Assembly (NCBI GenBank): GCA_000783305.1
Contig: JROE01000002.1
Span: 186,001-250,000, forward strand
DNA: 64,000 nucleotides
Direction: 5' to 3'
DNA from: Sphingobacteriaceae bacterium DW12
GTDB taxonomy: Bacteria > Bacteroidota > Bacteroidia > Sphingobacteriales > Sphingobacteriaceae
Program-made: the position numbers and the translations under genes
The notes under the pieces: generated by a model
The model's input: only the letters and a program-made list of their open reading frames with translations
Told to the model about the DNA's origin: nothing
The model's database searches: none
Shown: one piece after another, positions 55,527 through 64,000 of the stretch
Numbering within the stretch: position 1 is the stretch's first letter
How the letters are laid out: the number at the start of each line of letters is the position of its first letter

Positions 55527-56441
55527 CTATGAGAACCTTTCTTGGGTGAGCTCCATATTTGCCATAGCTCCAGCTATATTACCGCTACTCACGGCATTGG
55601 CCACAGAACGCATCATGTTAGTACTGTCTCCACACGCAAAAATGCCTGGAATCGTTGTCTTCTGATGGGCATCTACTTTTATGTATCCTTGCTCATTAAG
55701 TTCACATCCCATCGATTCCGGGATTAAGCATTGCTGCTCAAAGGGAACGGCTGCATATATGGCATCAAAAGGTAGCAGTGCATCATTTTCGAAGAGCAAA
55801 TGGGTCGCTTTTCCGTCTTGATGGATAACTTTTGTAATTTTGGATTGAAAAATGTCGATTTTGTGCTTTTTAAACCTATTCATCTGCTCAACGCTAAATT
55901 CAGCTTGTCCAGACGTCAATATAGTCAATTCATCCGTCAAATTATGCACCAAGGAGGCAAGGTGAACAGCTCTCTCTCCATTGGCAATAAGACCTGTCCT
56001 CTTGTTGCGAAATTCGTATCCATGACAATAGGGACAATGGATAACTGATATACCCCAACATTCGGCAAAGCCCTGAACGTCTGGCATTTTATCGAGTATA
56101 CCAGTTGCAAAAAGCAATTTACTGGAATTAAATATTTTTCCAGAAGCAGTCTCTATTTCAAAACCAAAATCAACGGACCTACCACTCGTTACCAAATCGT
56201 CACGAAAACTAACAGTGCTATACTGTTGCACCTGTTTCTTAGCAAGCCTAGCAATCCCAAGAGGTGTGTTACCGTCTTGGGTTAGAAAATTATGGGAATA
56301 TGGAGTTTGTCGATTACAGGGCTGCCCGCTATCGATTACAAGTACGTTTTTGAGTGAACGTCCCAAAGCCATGGCTGCAGAAAGACCCGCATAGCTTCCT
56401 CCGATAATAATTATGTCGAATTCAGTGTTGTGTACCATCAT
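55527..56441 (-). CDS. Thioredoxin-reductase-like NAD(P)/FAD-dependent oxidoreductase
   Basis: 304 aa, cytoplasmic. FAD-binding IIIIGGSYAGLSAAMALGRS (residues 10-29), VLVIDSGQPCNRQTPYSHNFL, a redox-active CPYC pair (Cys136, Cys139 in HCPYCHGYE), and the final FAD motif IPGIFACGDSTNMMRS. The architecture is that of low-molecular-weight thioredoxin-reductase relatives, although Tyr-His around the CxxC (CPYCH) departs from the classical CATC. It lies between the sigma gene (148 bp upstream) and the PUL3 fecR, on the same strand, and is followed by a strong terminator. Its link to PUL3 may be accidental. Confidence 0.85.
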   Translation of the reverse strand: MMVHNTEFDIIIIGGSYAGLSAAMALGRSLKNVLVIDSGQPCNRQTPYSHNFLTQDGNTPLGIARLAKKQVQQYSTVSFRDDLVTSGRSVDFGFEIETASGKIFNSSKLLFATGILDKMPDVQGFAECWGISVIHCPYCHGYEFRNKRTGLIANGERAVHLASLVHNLTDELTILTSGQAEFSVEQMNRFKKHKIDIFQSKITKVIHQDGKATHLLFENDALLPFDAIYAAVPFEQQCLIPESMGCELNEQGYIKVDAHQKTTIPGIFACGDSTNMMRSVANAVSSGNIAGAMANMELTQERFS

Positions 56442-56589
56442 TAATTATCCAAATTAAATAGCCAAAAAAGCAGTCTCTAGCACAGAAAGATTTCCTTTCC
56501 TCTCGTGTGACACAAAGGTATAGAAAAGGAAATAAAAAGCAACCAAGTTGCAAATAGATGAATTAATTTGACTTAAAAATGAGGAAAGG

Positions 56590-57177
56590 CTACCTTTTCA
56601 AGAAAAAATACATAACCAAAATATGTAAAAGGTCTCGGCTAATTGGGTTTTTACGCATATGTTTCAGTGCTTGCGCCATATGGTTCTTGACCGTATTCTT
56701 GGAAAGATTGAGCTTTTCAGCAATCTGCTGATGAGAAAGCCCGTCTAGCTTACTCAAGGTGAATACAATTTGTTGTTGAGTAGGGAGTTGGGAAACATAG
56801 GACTCAAGCTCTAGCGACAACTCTTTTCGATCCAACATTTTATCTGCCTCTTCTGCATAAAGATCAATATGACAGAGCAATCTTTCAAAAGCAGATTTCG
56901 AGCGTTTTAAGCTTCTCAATTTATTAAGTGCTTCTCGCTTTGCTAGGACATACAAATAAGGCCAAAGCTCAGAATTATGATCTACAACAGCTCTTTGAAT
57001 CCATAATTTAAAAAAAACTTCCTGAACAACGTCTTCACTCCATCCTGTATCTTTCAACAGAAAAAAGGATAGATCAAAGACACGATCGGCATATCTACTA
57101 TACAGCGTACCTAAAGCAGACTCATTATCCAGATTCATCTCGATAATCAACTCGCGGTCCGCCTTCGCATTATTCAT
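56590..57177 (-). CDS. ECF sigma-70 factor (probable PUL3 regulator)
   Basis: 195 aa from the ATG at 57177 (MNNAKADRELIIEMNLDNES); further upstream only a TTG is available. Region 2: WSEDVVQEVFFKLWIQRAVV then LWPYLYVLAKREALNKLRSL. Region 4: PTQQQIVFTLSKLDGLSHQQIAEKLNLSKNTVKNHMAQ. The hydrophobic tail (LLHILVMYFFLKR) is shared with the PUL1 and PUL2 sigma factors. It is the nearest sigma to the orphan FecR of PUL3 and presumably its partner, separated from it by one gene. Confidence 0.88.
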   Translation of the reverse strand: MNNAKADRELIIEMNLDNESALGTLYSRYADRVFDLSFFLLKDTGWSEDVVQEVFFKLWIQRAVVDHNSELWPYLYVLAKREALNKLRSLKRSKSAFERLLCHIDLYAEEADKMLDRKELSLELESYVSQLPTQQQIVFTLSKLDGLSHQQIAEKLNLSKNTVKNHMAQALKHMRKNPISRDLLHILVMYFFLKR

Positions 57178-57459
57178 ATTCAAATGTAAGTTAGGTTTAG
57201 GTAGTGCAATCCAAACGGCTGAATTGTGTATCGACAATCCCCATCAAGCCTAACAAGTTTAAGACATTTTTTGATTAAGAACGAATAATTTGAAAGAATT
57301 TAACACAAATACTGTTTTGTTATTTTTCAACCAGCTGGGCACAATGCGTCACAACTAGCGAGTTTAGGAGAAATAGACTTATGATATTTAACAACTGTGT
57401 ATACGAATTGCATCCTAATCAAATGATGCAAAAAGGAAGGCCAGATGTGTTTCGACATT

Positions 57460-58203
57460 TCAATCGTATCCAAATTGCAAGTATCCAAAGAAAGAAGGTG
57501 CGTGAAATTGGGGCTCCTGTAAAGCGATAGGACTCCAAGAGATGAAATGTGGAACCGCTAATTTATCTCCGCATTTATAAAAATTGGCCTTGACAACTTT
57601 ACCATCTAATCGTTCAATTGTATGTTTAAAGAATGTCGAATAGGGTATGACCGCGGCAAGCTCCCACGTCACCGGTCCTTTCCTTTCTTCAAAGGGCTGC
57701 GTCCCCAGAGAGGACCAGCGCTTTACGTTTGTCAATATATTTGGCCCTGCAAATGTTCTATTTCCTGGTGTTCCACTCTCAATTAAGAGCTTTCCAATAC
57801 AATTGAACTCCAAATTGTAATATAGATCATTTGACGAATCTGGTTGTATAAAAAATTCAACACAGGAATCCTCCCATACGCGGCCATTGTCTAAACTTGT
57901 CTTTGCTCGAACACTTTGTTCGACTACCGTAAAATGTAGTATTATACCAAAGTCGCTATAAGCAATCCTAAATTTTACATCGGGTCGATAGGGATATTCG
58001 GGCCAATTAACATTGGATATTTGATGATATTCTAAATGGGTTTCATCAAAAACTCTAGGAATCATTGATGGGTCTGCTATATGCAAATCCAGTTTGTCTA
58101 CAATCAGCTTTTTTGGTAGTTGTTGGGCCTCGGCATGGAGTCCCAACAAACAAATCAGATTAACCCAAAAGGATAATTTCTGTTTTTTTCTTAGTAATGT
58201 CAT
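57460..58203 (-). CDS. Secreted CBM9-like carbohydrate-binding protein
   Basis: 247 aa from the ATG at 58203, where the signal peptide begins (MTLLRKKQKLSFWVNLICLL); an ATG at 58233 would overlap the upstream gene by 20 bp. The rest is one CBM9/DOMON-like beta sandwich: PYRPDVKFRIAYSDFGIILHFTVVE, then GRVWEDSCVEFFIQPDSSND and YYNLEFNCIGKLLIESG, ending ISWSPIALQEPQFHAPSFFGYLQF. Such proteins bind free sugar ends or act as accessory secreted proteins. It is the last gene of the leftward cluster headed by the DUF5009 gene, 10 bp after the glycosidase stop. Confidence 0.82.
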   Translation of the reverse strand: MTLLRKKQKLSFWVNLICLLGLHAEAQQLPKKLIVDKLDLHIADPSMIPRVFDETHLEYHQISNVNWPEYPYRPDVKFRIAYSDFGIILHFTVVEQSVRAKTSLDNGRVWEDSCVEFFIQPDSSNDLYYNLEFNCIGKLLIESGTPGNRTFAGPNILTNVKRWSSLGTQPFEERKGPVTWELAAVIPYSTFFKHTIERLDGKVVKANFYKCGDKLAVPHFISWSPIALQEPQFHAPSFFGYLQFGYD

Positions 58204-58213
58204 CCCTTCCTTT

Positions 58214-59632
58214 CTATGATCTTTTCGTGCCATCGTTATTTACAAGCACAGGATCGACATTCCATCCCGATAATATACCACCGTAGAAATAAAAAGTCAC
58301 CCAAAACTGTTTGTTACTTACTTGTTCGGTAACGATATAACGATGGGTTACATCATAAGTCTCTACTGCCGTAAATTCTGAAAGAGCAATTTTCGGCAAG
58401 TTATCGTTCACTTGAGAGCTGGCAATAAGTTGCTGAATTCGGGCTTGAATCAAACGCATGACTCCTTCTTTTTTGAAGGGATCGATTTCGAGCTTCTTAT
58501 TTCCAAGAACGGGCATCATCCCATTATTCGCGGCTCGTTTTGCTCGCGCACTGTCCGTGTAAGCTCTAAATTGTTGCTTGATTTTTGGATCTCGTAAGGT
58601 CTTGACGGTAAAAATCGATATTCCCTGTGCGCCATTATCCAATGCAGCATCCATAGCAGCAAACATCTCCGGCCCATCTATGGCCATCAATCCACAATAT
58701 AAGGTTGTTCTTTCATTTTTGTCTTTGACGTTCTCCATGGTACAATCTTCGATGAAGCTCTTATCTTCGGTATAGAAACTACTATACACCATTGGAAATA
58801 CGATATCCAGATTCCATTTACCCCAATCCTGACGAACCATCCTGGAGGCCATCTTCGGGGTAGGAAATGGTGAAGCTGCCATCTTTTTTCCATGTTTGTG
58901 CACAACGTCTGCAATCATATTTGCAACCTCTGTTATCTGATCGCATCTAAATTGCCTCCATTTCAAATCCGTTGATGGGTCCTTTTGCGCTCTAGGATCA
59001 TAACCATACTGTTCCTTGAACATCCGTATTGCTTCTGGATGGTATCCATAATCCCAAGCAGCATATTCCCGATCTTGGACAATATCATATTTAGGCCATA
59101 AGGTGGTTGGCAAGACCACATCTACATATCTGTGATAGTCAATAGCAATCCCTTGGAGTCCTTCTACCTTACAATAGGAGGTTATCTTTTCTTTGATATA
59201 CTCACGCACTTCAGGTAATACCGGAGACAAGAATTTATAATAACCCACATAAGCTGTAGTATCTGCTAGACTTTTTCCATTTCTATTCACGCTGAACCAT
59301 TCGGGATGCTCTTTTAATATTTTCTCACGATCATGCTCTAAGTTCATCGTCCACAACCAAGCGTATACTGCTATTCCATATTTCTGCGCAATAGGAATTG
59401 CTACTCGATAATCATCAGGAGTGGGTGCATTCAACATTACGCCGTCAATCCCTAACTCATGCATTTCATGACAAATGGAATCAAAATTATTACCTGGTTT
59501 ATAATCCAACCAGGTCCAAAACATCGGATATTCTTGAGAAGGGGATTCCTTTTTTAGATTGCATGAAGTAAATAAAAAAGCGAAAACCAATAACACGGCA
59601 AAGCGCTTTGTTGATAGGGTCCGAATAATCAT
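58214..59632 (-). CDS. GHL10-type putative glycoside hydrolase lipoprotein
   Basis: 472 aa, lipobox FTSC with Cys24. The fold is a TIM barrel of the glycosyl-hydrolase-like GHL10/DUF4015 type: FDSICHEMHELGIDGVMLNAPTPDDYR, then KYGIAVYAWLWTMNLEHD, LQGIAIDYHRYVDVVLP (candidate catalytic Asp in IDYHRY), the RQFRCDQITEVANMIADVVHKHGKKM helix and LDIVFPMVYSSFYTED. Substrates of this group are poorly known; some act on exopolysaccharides. It lies between the DUF5009 membrane protein (11 bp) and the CBM9-like gene (10 bp), all cotranscribed. Confidence 0.75.
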   Translation of the reverse strand: MIIRTLSTKRFAVLLVFAFLFTSCNLKKESPSQEYPMFWTWLDYKPGNNFDSICHEMHELGIDGVMLNAPTPDDYRVAIPIAQKYGIAVYAWLWTMNLEHDREKILKEHPEWFSVNRNGKSLADTTAYVGYYKFLSPVLPEVREYIKEKITSYCKVEGLQGIAIDYHRYVDVVLPTTLWPKYDIVQDREYAAWDYGYHPEAIRMFKEQYGYDPRAQKDPSTDLKWRQFRCDQITEVANMIADVVHKHGKKMAASPFPTPKMASRMVRQDWGKWNLDIVFPMVYSSFYTEDKSFIEDCTMENVKDKNERTTLYCGLMAIDGPEMFAAMDAALDNGAQGISIFTVKTLRDPKIKQQFRAYTDSARAKRAANNGMMPVLGNKKLEIDPFKKEGVMRLIQARIQQLIASSQVNDNLPKIALSEFTAVETYDVTHRYIVTEQVSNKQFWVTFYFYGGILSGWNVDPVLVNNDGTKRS

Positions 59633-59643
59633 GATGTGTTTGT

Positions 59644-60873
59644 TTAGATTTTAAGTTTAATATTATATTTCTCGAGCAGGCCAGCTGTAAAAATAACGAA
59701 CCAGGAAAAAATCAAACAGTTGAGCAGACCAATTGCTCCGTGAGCTACACTTTGGGGCAATGTCAGACTGCCTAGTGAGGCGATAGCGTAGAAAACATAG
59801 GGGATTAAATAGGTGGTTAACGTGGCAGTACCAGCTGGTTTAATATACGTAAACCATCCCGTCCATTTCTTAGCGACTAGTAGGTCCATGAGGACGTAAA
59901 GCAATATAGCAATAGCTACAACATAAAAAAACCAGGGAGGGGTGGCGCCAATCTTAGATATAATCCAATAGTTATGCGCCACAAATCCAACTATAGCAGA
60001 AAGTAGTGCCGTTACAGATAATATGATCCATATCCGAGGTTTTGGCTGATCAACGAAACGAGCTAAGGACACGGATAGCATCACGCCCGCCATAGCAAAA
60101 GCCGGTAACACGCCATTTCCAATGTGGAAAAGCGAAATAAATCCATCTATAAAATTGCCTTGAGGCAAGTTGAATATGCTCAAACCGCCAAGCTCTTGAC
60201 GCATTGGCGTCCTAAAAAATGCGACAGCCAATAAAAAAAACAAGGCCGCCCAAAGATACCGCACCTGGCTTCTAACTAATACATATATGATAGAACAACA
60301 CGCATACGCAAACCCAATCATTCCCAAAATACCCCATTTAGCACCAAATATAGCAGCATCAGAACTACGAAATGTAATCGCTAAATAACATAGAATAGAA
60401 ACTCCTATCCCTTTTATTAGGAGAATAGCATATTTATTTTTGAAATTGACTTTTGTATAGTCATTCCAGACAGCCAAGAATCCGAGAACCATCAAAATCC
60501 AATACACTCCAATGGGATACGGAACAGATACAGCCAAGCCAGACTCAGAGTTGCCGATAAACACTCCCATCATCAATAGCGCAAAGGTACGTCCAAATAT
60601 ATGTGTCAATGTCGATTCTACACTTAGTCCTTTCGCAATTCGACGCTCTATAGCATAAGGAATAGATAGTCCAACAGCAAAAAGAAAACAAGGAAACACC
60701 ACATCGGCAAGTCCCATAAAATCTTCTCCATACGCAGCATGTTCTAAGACATGAGGCACATCACTAATCTTCCAGAAATCATTCACAAAAATCATAACAA
60801 ACATGGTAAAAGCCCGTAACATGTCAATGGCTAGATTCCGTTGTTTATAAAATGTATTGTCCATGGTGATCAT
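59644..60873 (-). CDS. DUF5009/HGSNAT-like multi-pass membrane acyltransferase
   Basis: 409 aa with about ten to eleven membrane segments and no signal peptide. The N-terminal NLAIDMLRAFTMFVMIFVNDFW with a following His (VLEHAAYGEDFMGLADVVFPCFLFAVGLSIPYAIERR) is the hallmark of the heparan-alpha-glucosaminide N-acetyltransferase/YeiB-like group, where a conserved His carries the acetyl group from cytoplasmic acetyl-CoA. The family is expected to acetylate a periplasmic sugar amine. It probably heads the unit with the GHL10-type and CBM9-like genes. Met4 (60864) is an alternative start. Confidence 0.78.
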   Translation of the reverse strand: MITMDNTFYKQRNLAIDMLRAFTMFVMIFVNDFWKISDVPHVLEHAAYGEDFMGLADVVFPCFLFAVGLSIPYAIERRIAKGLSVESTLTHIFGRTFALLMMGVFIGNSESGLAVSVPYPIGVYWILMVLGFLAVWNDYTKVNFKNKYAILLIKGIGVSILCYLAITFRSSDAAIFGAKWGILGMIGFAYACCSIIYVLVRSQVRYLWAALFFLLAVAFFRTPMRQELGGLSIFNLPQGNFIDGFISLFHIGNGVLPAFAMAGVMLSVSLARFVDQPKPRIWIILSVTALLSAIVGFVAHNYWIISKIGATPPWFFYVVAIAILLYVLMDLLVAKKWTGWFTYIKPAGTATLTTYLIPYVFYAIASLGSLTLPQSVAHGAIGLLNCLIFSWFVIFTAGLLEKYNIKLKI

Positions 60874-60950
60874 AATTCAGTAGCTGTATAATCAAAAACA
60901 TCAAATGTTCTGCGATACGTATATATTCTTCAGGTTTATAATAAAAGAAT

Positions 60951-60986
60951 ACCGGAAAGTGCAAATTGACATTGCGGCTTTCCGGT
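60951..60986 (-). terminator. Terminator after the DUF1349 gene
   Basis: ACCGGAAAG and CTTTCCGGT form a perfect 9-bp stem, 52 bp past the DUF1349 stop, followed on the - strand by ATTCTTTTATTAT. It separates the DUF1349 gene from the DUF5009-headed unit. Confidence 0.75.
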
Positions 60987-61037
60987 ACAATATAATAAAA
61001 ATTTAAAAAGTACTCTTATAAATCAAAATCCACTTGA

Positions 61038-61688
61038 TCAATCTGTATTTTCTTTTAACCACTTTAATCTCCTTTGGTCGGGAAGATGTCGTACTGAGAA
61101 ATGTTCAAATGTCGCCTCAAAACCATTTCCATCTGGACAGGCCGCCATCATTCCAACCATCACAGGCGTATTATCTTGTAAGTATGCATTGCGCATCATG
61201 ATATAGTTGATATCGTCAAAGGAATAAAACACTTCAACAGCGTCCAAACGTCTAACGGCTTTTATCCATACAAAAGGGATGGGCTTTTCTAAGCTAATAA
61301 TACTCCAATCACTAGTTTGATGGGTGACTACCGTACTCAAATTGAACTTTCCATCCACAAACTCGATTCCAGCTTTGATGTAATTTTCCTTATCAATACG
61401 TAACATGAGGCCCATTTGATCAAAGCGGGCCTTATAACCGCCCGTTATTTTGACTTTAACCTCAAACTCACCACCATACGTGGCGTAGTAAAACGGTGCA
61501 TCATCAACGGTGAACCCATAATGTGAAATACGCCAATAGTCACTTTGGGGTGTTACAAACATGCTGAGGACATTATCTTTTACTTCCCATTTTGTTGGTT
61601 CATTAAACCACTGTAACTTATTCAGATTTTGAGCCTTCGCAATTTGGAGGCAGGTCATTACTAGGAGACCTAATATTAATTTTTTCAT
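61038..61688 (-). CDS. Secreted DUF1349 domain protein
   Basis: 216 aa with a signal peptide (cleavage near residue 19, QIAKAQ). It is a single DUF1349/concanavalin-like domain: LQWFNEPTKWEVKDNVLSMF, SDYWRISHYGFTVDDAPFYY, the core ARFDQMGLMLRIDKENYIKAGIEFVDGKFNLSTVVT and the end GFEATFEHFSVRHLP. DUF1349 is widespread in bacteria and fungi with no firm activity; a sugar-binding or regulatory role is assumed. It is divergent from a LuxR-type regulator (96 bp), which may control it. Confidence 0.85.
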   Translation of the reverse strand: MKKLILGLLVMTCLQIAKAQNLNKLQWFNEPTKWEVKDNVLSMFVTPQSDYWRISHYGFTVDDAPFYYATYGGEFEVKVKITGGYKARFDQMGLMLRIDKENYIKAGIEFVDGKFNLSTVVTHQTSDWSIISLEKPIPFVWIKAVRRLDAVEVFYSFDDINYIMMRNAYLQDNTPVMVGMMAACPDGNGFEATFEHFSVRHLPDQRRLKWLKENTD

Positions 61689-61784
61689 TTTATTGTATTG
61701 AAAATAACCATGTGATTTTTACATTAGCAAAGGTATATTAGCACCTATTAACAATCAATACTGATAAATAACCATTTTTATGGT

Positions 61785-62558
61785 ATGAAAGATATCGCCA
61801 ACATTCTAAATAATAAACTTCTAAAGCAGATTTTCGATAACCTTTCTGACTCGACAACACAGCTTTCACAATGTCAATATATTGCACAGCTATATGCGCA
61901 TGTGGAGAATGCAATCGCAGTGCTCAGTGATTTAAAAAGCAATAAGAGCTATATATACAACGGCGGAATAGCCGCGACTTTGGGAATATCAGAAGATGTA
62001 AGCACTACAAAAATTGATTCGATATGGGAAGAAGAAATTCTAAATCGAATCCATCCAGACGACTTAATATACAAGCATATGCTGGAACTACAGTATTTTC
62101 ATTTTCTAAAAAACATACCTATTGCTGACCGCTATCACTACCATGTGGTCAGCAATCTGCGCATGCGCAATCAATCCAATCAATATGTGACTGTACTTCA
62201 CCGTATGCTTTATATACGTAATTTGCCAAATGGCAGTATATGGCTTGCCTTGTGCTTATATAATTTTTCGCTCTCAGCCGCGCAGACAACGCTCTATGAA
62301 GGATATATTGTCAACACAATCACTGGACAGGTAATCAAGTCTGAAAAACAAGAGAATGGTAATCTCTTATCGAAAAGAGAGATGGAAATCCTGCAGCTTA
62401 TTAAAAATGGGAAAAAAAGTAGGGAAATCGCCAATATTTTGTCGATTAGCTTGAACACAGTCAATCGACATCGGCAAAACATTCTTGAAAAACTACGAGT
62501 TGGCAATTCAATAGAGGCTTGTCGTATTGCAACTACGCTTCATTGGCTACCGTCTTAG
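61785..62558 (+). CDS. LuxR-family transcription regulator with PAS-like N-terminal domain
   Basis: 257 aa. The first 180 residues resemble a PAS-type sensor (AIAVLSDLKSNKSYIYNG then NRIHPDDLIYKHMLELQYFHFL). The C-terminus is a clear LuxR/GerE helix-turn-helix (about residues 196-257): LSKREMEILQLIKNGKKSREIANILSISLNTVNRHRQNILEKL. No receiver domain or signal peptide is visible, so it senses an intracellular signal. It is divergent from the DUF1349 gene and 15 bp convergent with the next gene; control of the DUF1349/DUF5009 cluster is a reasonable guess. Confidence 0.87.
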   Translation: MKDIANILNNKLLKQIFDNLSDSTTQLSQCQYIAQLYAHVENAIAVLSDLKSNKSYIYNGGIAATLGISEDVSTTKIDSIWEEEILNRIHPDDLIYKHMLELQYFHFLKNIPIADRYHYHVVSNLRMRNQSNQYVTVLHRMLYIRNLPNGSIWLALCLYNFSLSAAQTTLYEGYIVNTITGQVIKSEKQENGNLLSKREMEILQLIKNGKKSREIANILSISLNTVNRHRQNILEKLRVGNSIEACRIATTLHWLPS

Positions 62559-62573
62559 CATATTTTCCAAGAC

Positions 62574-63125
62574 TCAGATCAGGGTAAATTCTTCTATTTT
62601 TTTGGCCGCATACCTTAAAGTATGTACTGTTTCTCCAGGCCTACGACTCGCTATCAACGCTTGGCCTAAATCTAGTCTGTAAGTCTTCAAACAGGATTTG
62701 ATACTTGATATAGCCTTATCTTCATCTACGACATTGCAAAATATATTGAGTTTCTTATTTCCAATATCATGTCCGTCCACCTCCCCCAGTCCATACCATC
62801 CTAAATGCTGATTTAGATATTCCGAAACTTTTTCTTTCAGCCAAAGGTCACGCTTACTGCCCATCGCACTCTTCAACGGATATTGTACAACGACAGAAAC
62901 CAATTTCTCAACAGGAAAATGCGCATAATCTTCGGCCAAGGCCCTATTCTCAAAATCGTGTAATAGACTTTCCAATTCAGAGAAATGATTGAGCTTAACA
63001 GATTCAATCTTACCTTGATATCCAACTTTTCCATTATGTACGAAACAACAAAATTGAGATTCATCAAACCAAATTTCCCTGTATATTAATTGGTTACAAA
63101 GGTTTTGCTTATAAAGCTTTATCAT
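62574..63125 (-). CDS. Cytoplasmic protein of unknown function (WGR-like start)
   Basis: 183 aa from the ATG at 63125 (MIKLYKQNLCNQLIYREIWF); a GTG at 63131 would add two residues. The first 45 residues (REIWFDESQFCCFVHNGKVGYQGKIESV) weakly resemble a WGR domain, which binds nucleic acid ends. The rest has helices and a block NKKLNIFCNVVDEDKAISSIKSCL. No enzyme motif is visible. It converges with the LuxR gene with no shared operon. The protein-like composition makes a real gene likely; function unknown. Confidence 0.6.
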   Translation of the reverse strand: MIKLYKQNLCNQLIYREIWFDESQFCCFVHNGKVGYQGKIESVKLNHFSELESLLHDFENRALAEDYAHFPVEKLVSVVVQYPLKSAMGSKRDLWLKEKVSEYLNQHLGWYGLGEVDGHDIGNKKLNIFCNVVDEDKAISSIKSCLKTYRLDLGQALIASRRPGETVHTLRYAAKKIEEFTLI

Positions 63126-63405
63126 ATCCACAATATTTTCTTAAAAGATAGCCGAAATAACAAATAAAACATCCTACGTATACATCCTGATAACAAAAAA
63201 AGAAATAACACAGTATCGAGCTCAAAGGATTTCATCCTCCATTATATGAGCAATCCCTATACCAGACAAAGGTGTTGAGCATTGCCGGCACTATGAAATC
63301 AAATATCGTAAAATAGAACTAGACGGTCATTGTTTCGAAATCCCTATAGGTAATGTGTGTAAAACTTAATTCAAGAAAACTAATGGTGATTATTGTTTTA
63401 TATTA

Positions 63406-63987
63406 TCAGTGACCCTTCCACATAATCTGCGCGTGAAACAGAATGGTCCTATCTACCAAATTATAATCGTTATCATAAATCGGATTATAGAAAACCACGT
63501 ATAATGGTCTATTTATATTTTGCAAAGCAACCTGTTCTTTGCTCTCGAGAACATCAAGCTTTGCTACACTTCTTTTGGCAATCCATTGGGATGCTGTTCC
63601 TTTCGCATCCTTATCGAAGCGATGATCACCTGGATTACTATAATACCAATAGCTAGGGGCATCGTTACTAACACACATAATCTGTTCAGGATTGAATAGC
63701 GCATCGGCCATTCCAGTATTTTCGAACCAAGTGACCTCTAAATCCGCTTTTTGTATTGCAGACAGATACACATCTTCATCGAAAGTCGCTCCAATCAAAA
63801 AACCTTCTAGCTGATTAGCCGTTATCAAAAATGTAAAGGGAGACTTTTGAAGTTGGTATCGATTTTCTTCAGCAGCTACCTTTTTCTGCCCTTGTAGAAT
63901 CGATACGGTCAACTGCTGTCCATGTACCAATAAACTACTTCCAACAAGCACTAGGGCTATTGTCATCTCTTTAATCGATCTCTTCAT
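63406..63987 (-). CDS. Secreted protein of unknown function
   Basis: 193 aa with a signal peptide (cleavage after about residue 23, LLVHGQ). The mature part is a predicted beta-rich single domain with recognisable blocks LTVSILQGQKKVAAEENRYQ, FTFLITANQLEGFLIGATFD, CVSNDAPSYWYYSNPGDHRF and the end RTILFHAQIMWKGH. No known family or active-site motif is recognised. It is separate from the preceding gene by about 280 bp that hold nothing clear. It begins 14 bp from the window end, so its upstream context is not visible. Confidence 0.65.
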   Translation of the reverse strand: MKRSIKEMTIALVLVGSSLLVHGQQLTVSILQGQKKVAAEENRYQLQKSPFTFLITANQLEGFLIGATFDEDVYLSAIQKADLEVTWFENTGMADALFNPEQIMCVSNDAPSYWYYSNPGDHRFDKDAKGTASQWIAKRSVAKLDVLESKEQVALQNINRPLYVVFYNPIYDNDYNLVDRTILFHAQIMWKGH

Positions 63988-64000
63988 TTCTTTTTTCTTC

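Noticed and set aside
62151..62172. Palindrome TGCGCATGCGCA
   Set aside because: It lies inside the LuxR-type coding sequence, and the GCGCATGCGC match near 33225 is short enough to be chance.

Overview
The window looks like chromosome of a Sphingobacterium-like member of the Bacteroidota. It has three complete SusC/SusD pairs, each with an ECF sigma factor and a FecR-type anti-sigma factor, many secreted lipoproteins and glycosidases, moderately AT-rich sequence, and start codons without strong Shine-Dalgarno sites. The genus is inferred from gene style, not from any marker gene. I found no rRNA, tRNA, CRISPR array or intact insertion sequence.

Layout. (1) 1-1167: the end of a phosphate-uptake operon (pstS, partial pstC). 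(2) 1484-18742: polysaccharide utilisation locus 1 (PUL1), read leftward: ECF sigma, FecR, SusC with an STN domain, SusD, a DUF5018-like lipoprotein, then GH101, GH109, an EEP-family hydrolase, GH35 and GH110. Two tandem NPP-type phosphodiesterases lie just upstream (19077-20923). (3) 20924-22320: 1.4 kb without genes, holding 33-bp degenerate tandem repeats. (4) 22321-26576: a sialate O-acetylesterase, a GH29 alpha-L-fucosidase, and decayed fragments including a SusD tail. (5) 26832-36918: mixed accessory genes, namely unknown secreted proteins, an alpha/beta hydrolase, a DUF695 protein, a truncated sigma factor, an LLM oxidoreductase and a MocR/EamA divergent pair. (6) 36998-45544: PUL2, with sigma, FecR, SusC without STN, SusD and a fused GDPD/alkaline phosphatase. 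(7) 45798-57177: PUL3, with sigma, a thioredoxin-reductase-like enzyme, FecR, SusC with STN, SusD, a DUF1735 lipoprotein, a Gfo/Idh/MocA oxidoreductase and a DUF1080 protein. (8) 57460-61688: a further leftward cluster (DUF1349, DUF5009 membrane protein, GHL10-type glycosidase, CBM9-like protein) beside a divergent LuxR regulator, then two genes of unknown function.

How the genes work together. PUL1 combines activities expected for host-type O-glycans. GH109 and GH110 families include enzymes that remove the blood-group A and B sugars, GH29 removes fucose, the esterase removes sialic acid acetyl groups, GH35 removes galactose, and GH101 releases the core disaccharide from Ser/Thr. PUL2 appears dedicated to a phosphate-bearing ligand. 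PUL3 pairs an exported sugar oxidoreductase with a DUF1080 protein, as in 3-keto-glycoside (oxidative, non-hydrolytic) cleavage. Intrinsic-terminator hairpins separate the binding genes from the enzyme genes in PUL1 and PUL2, and a matching hairpin sits between fecR and susC in PUL1 and PUL3 only.
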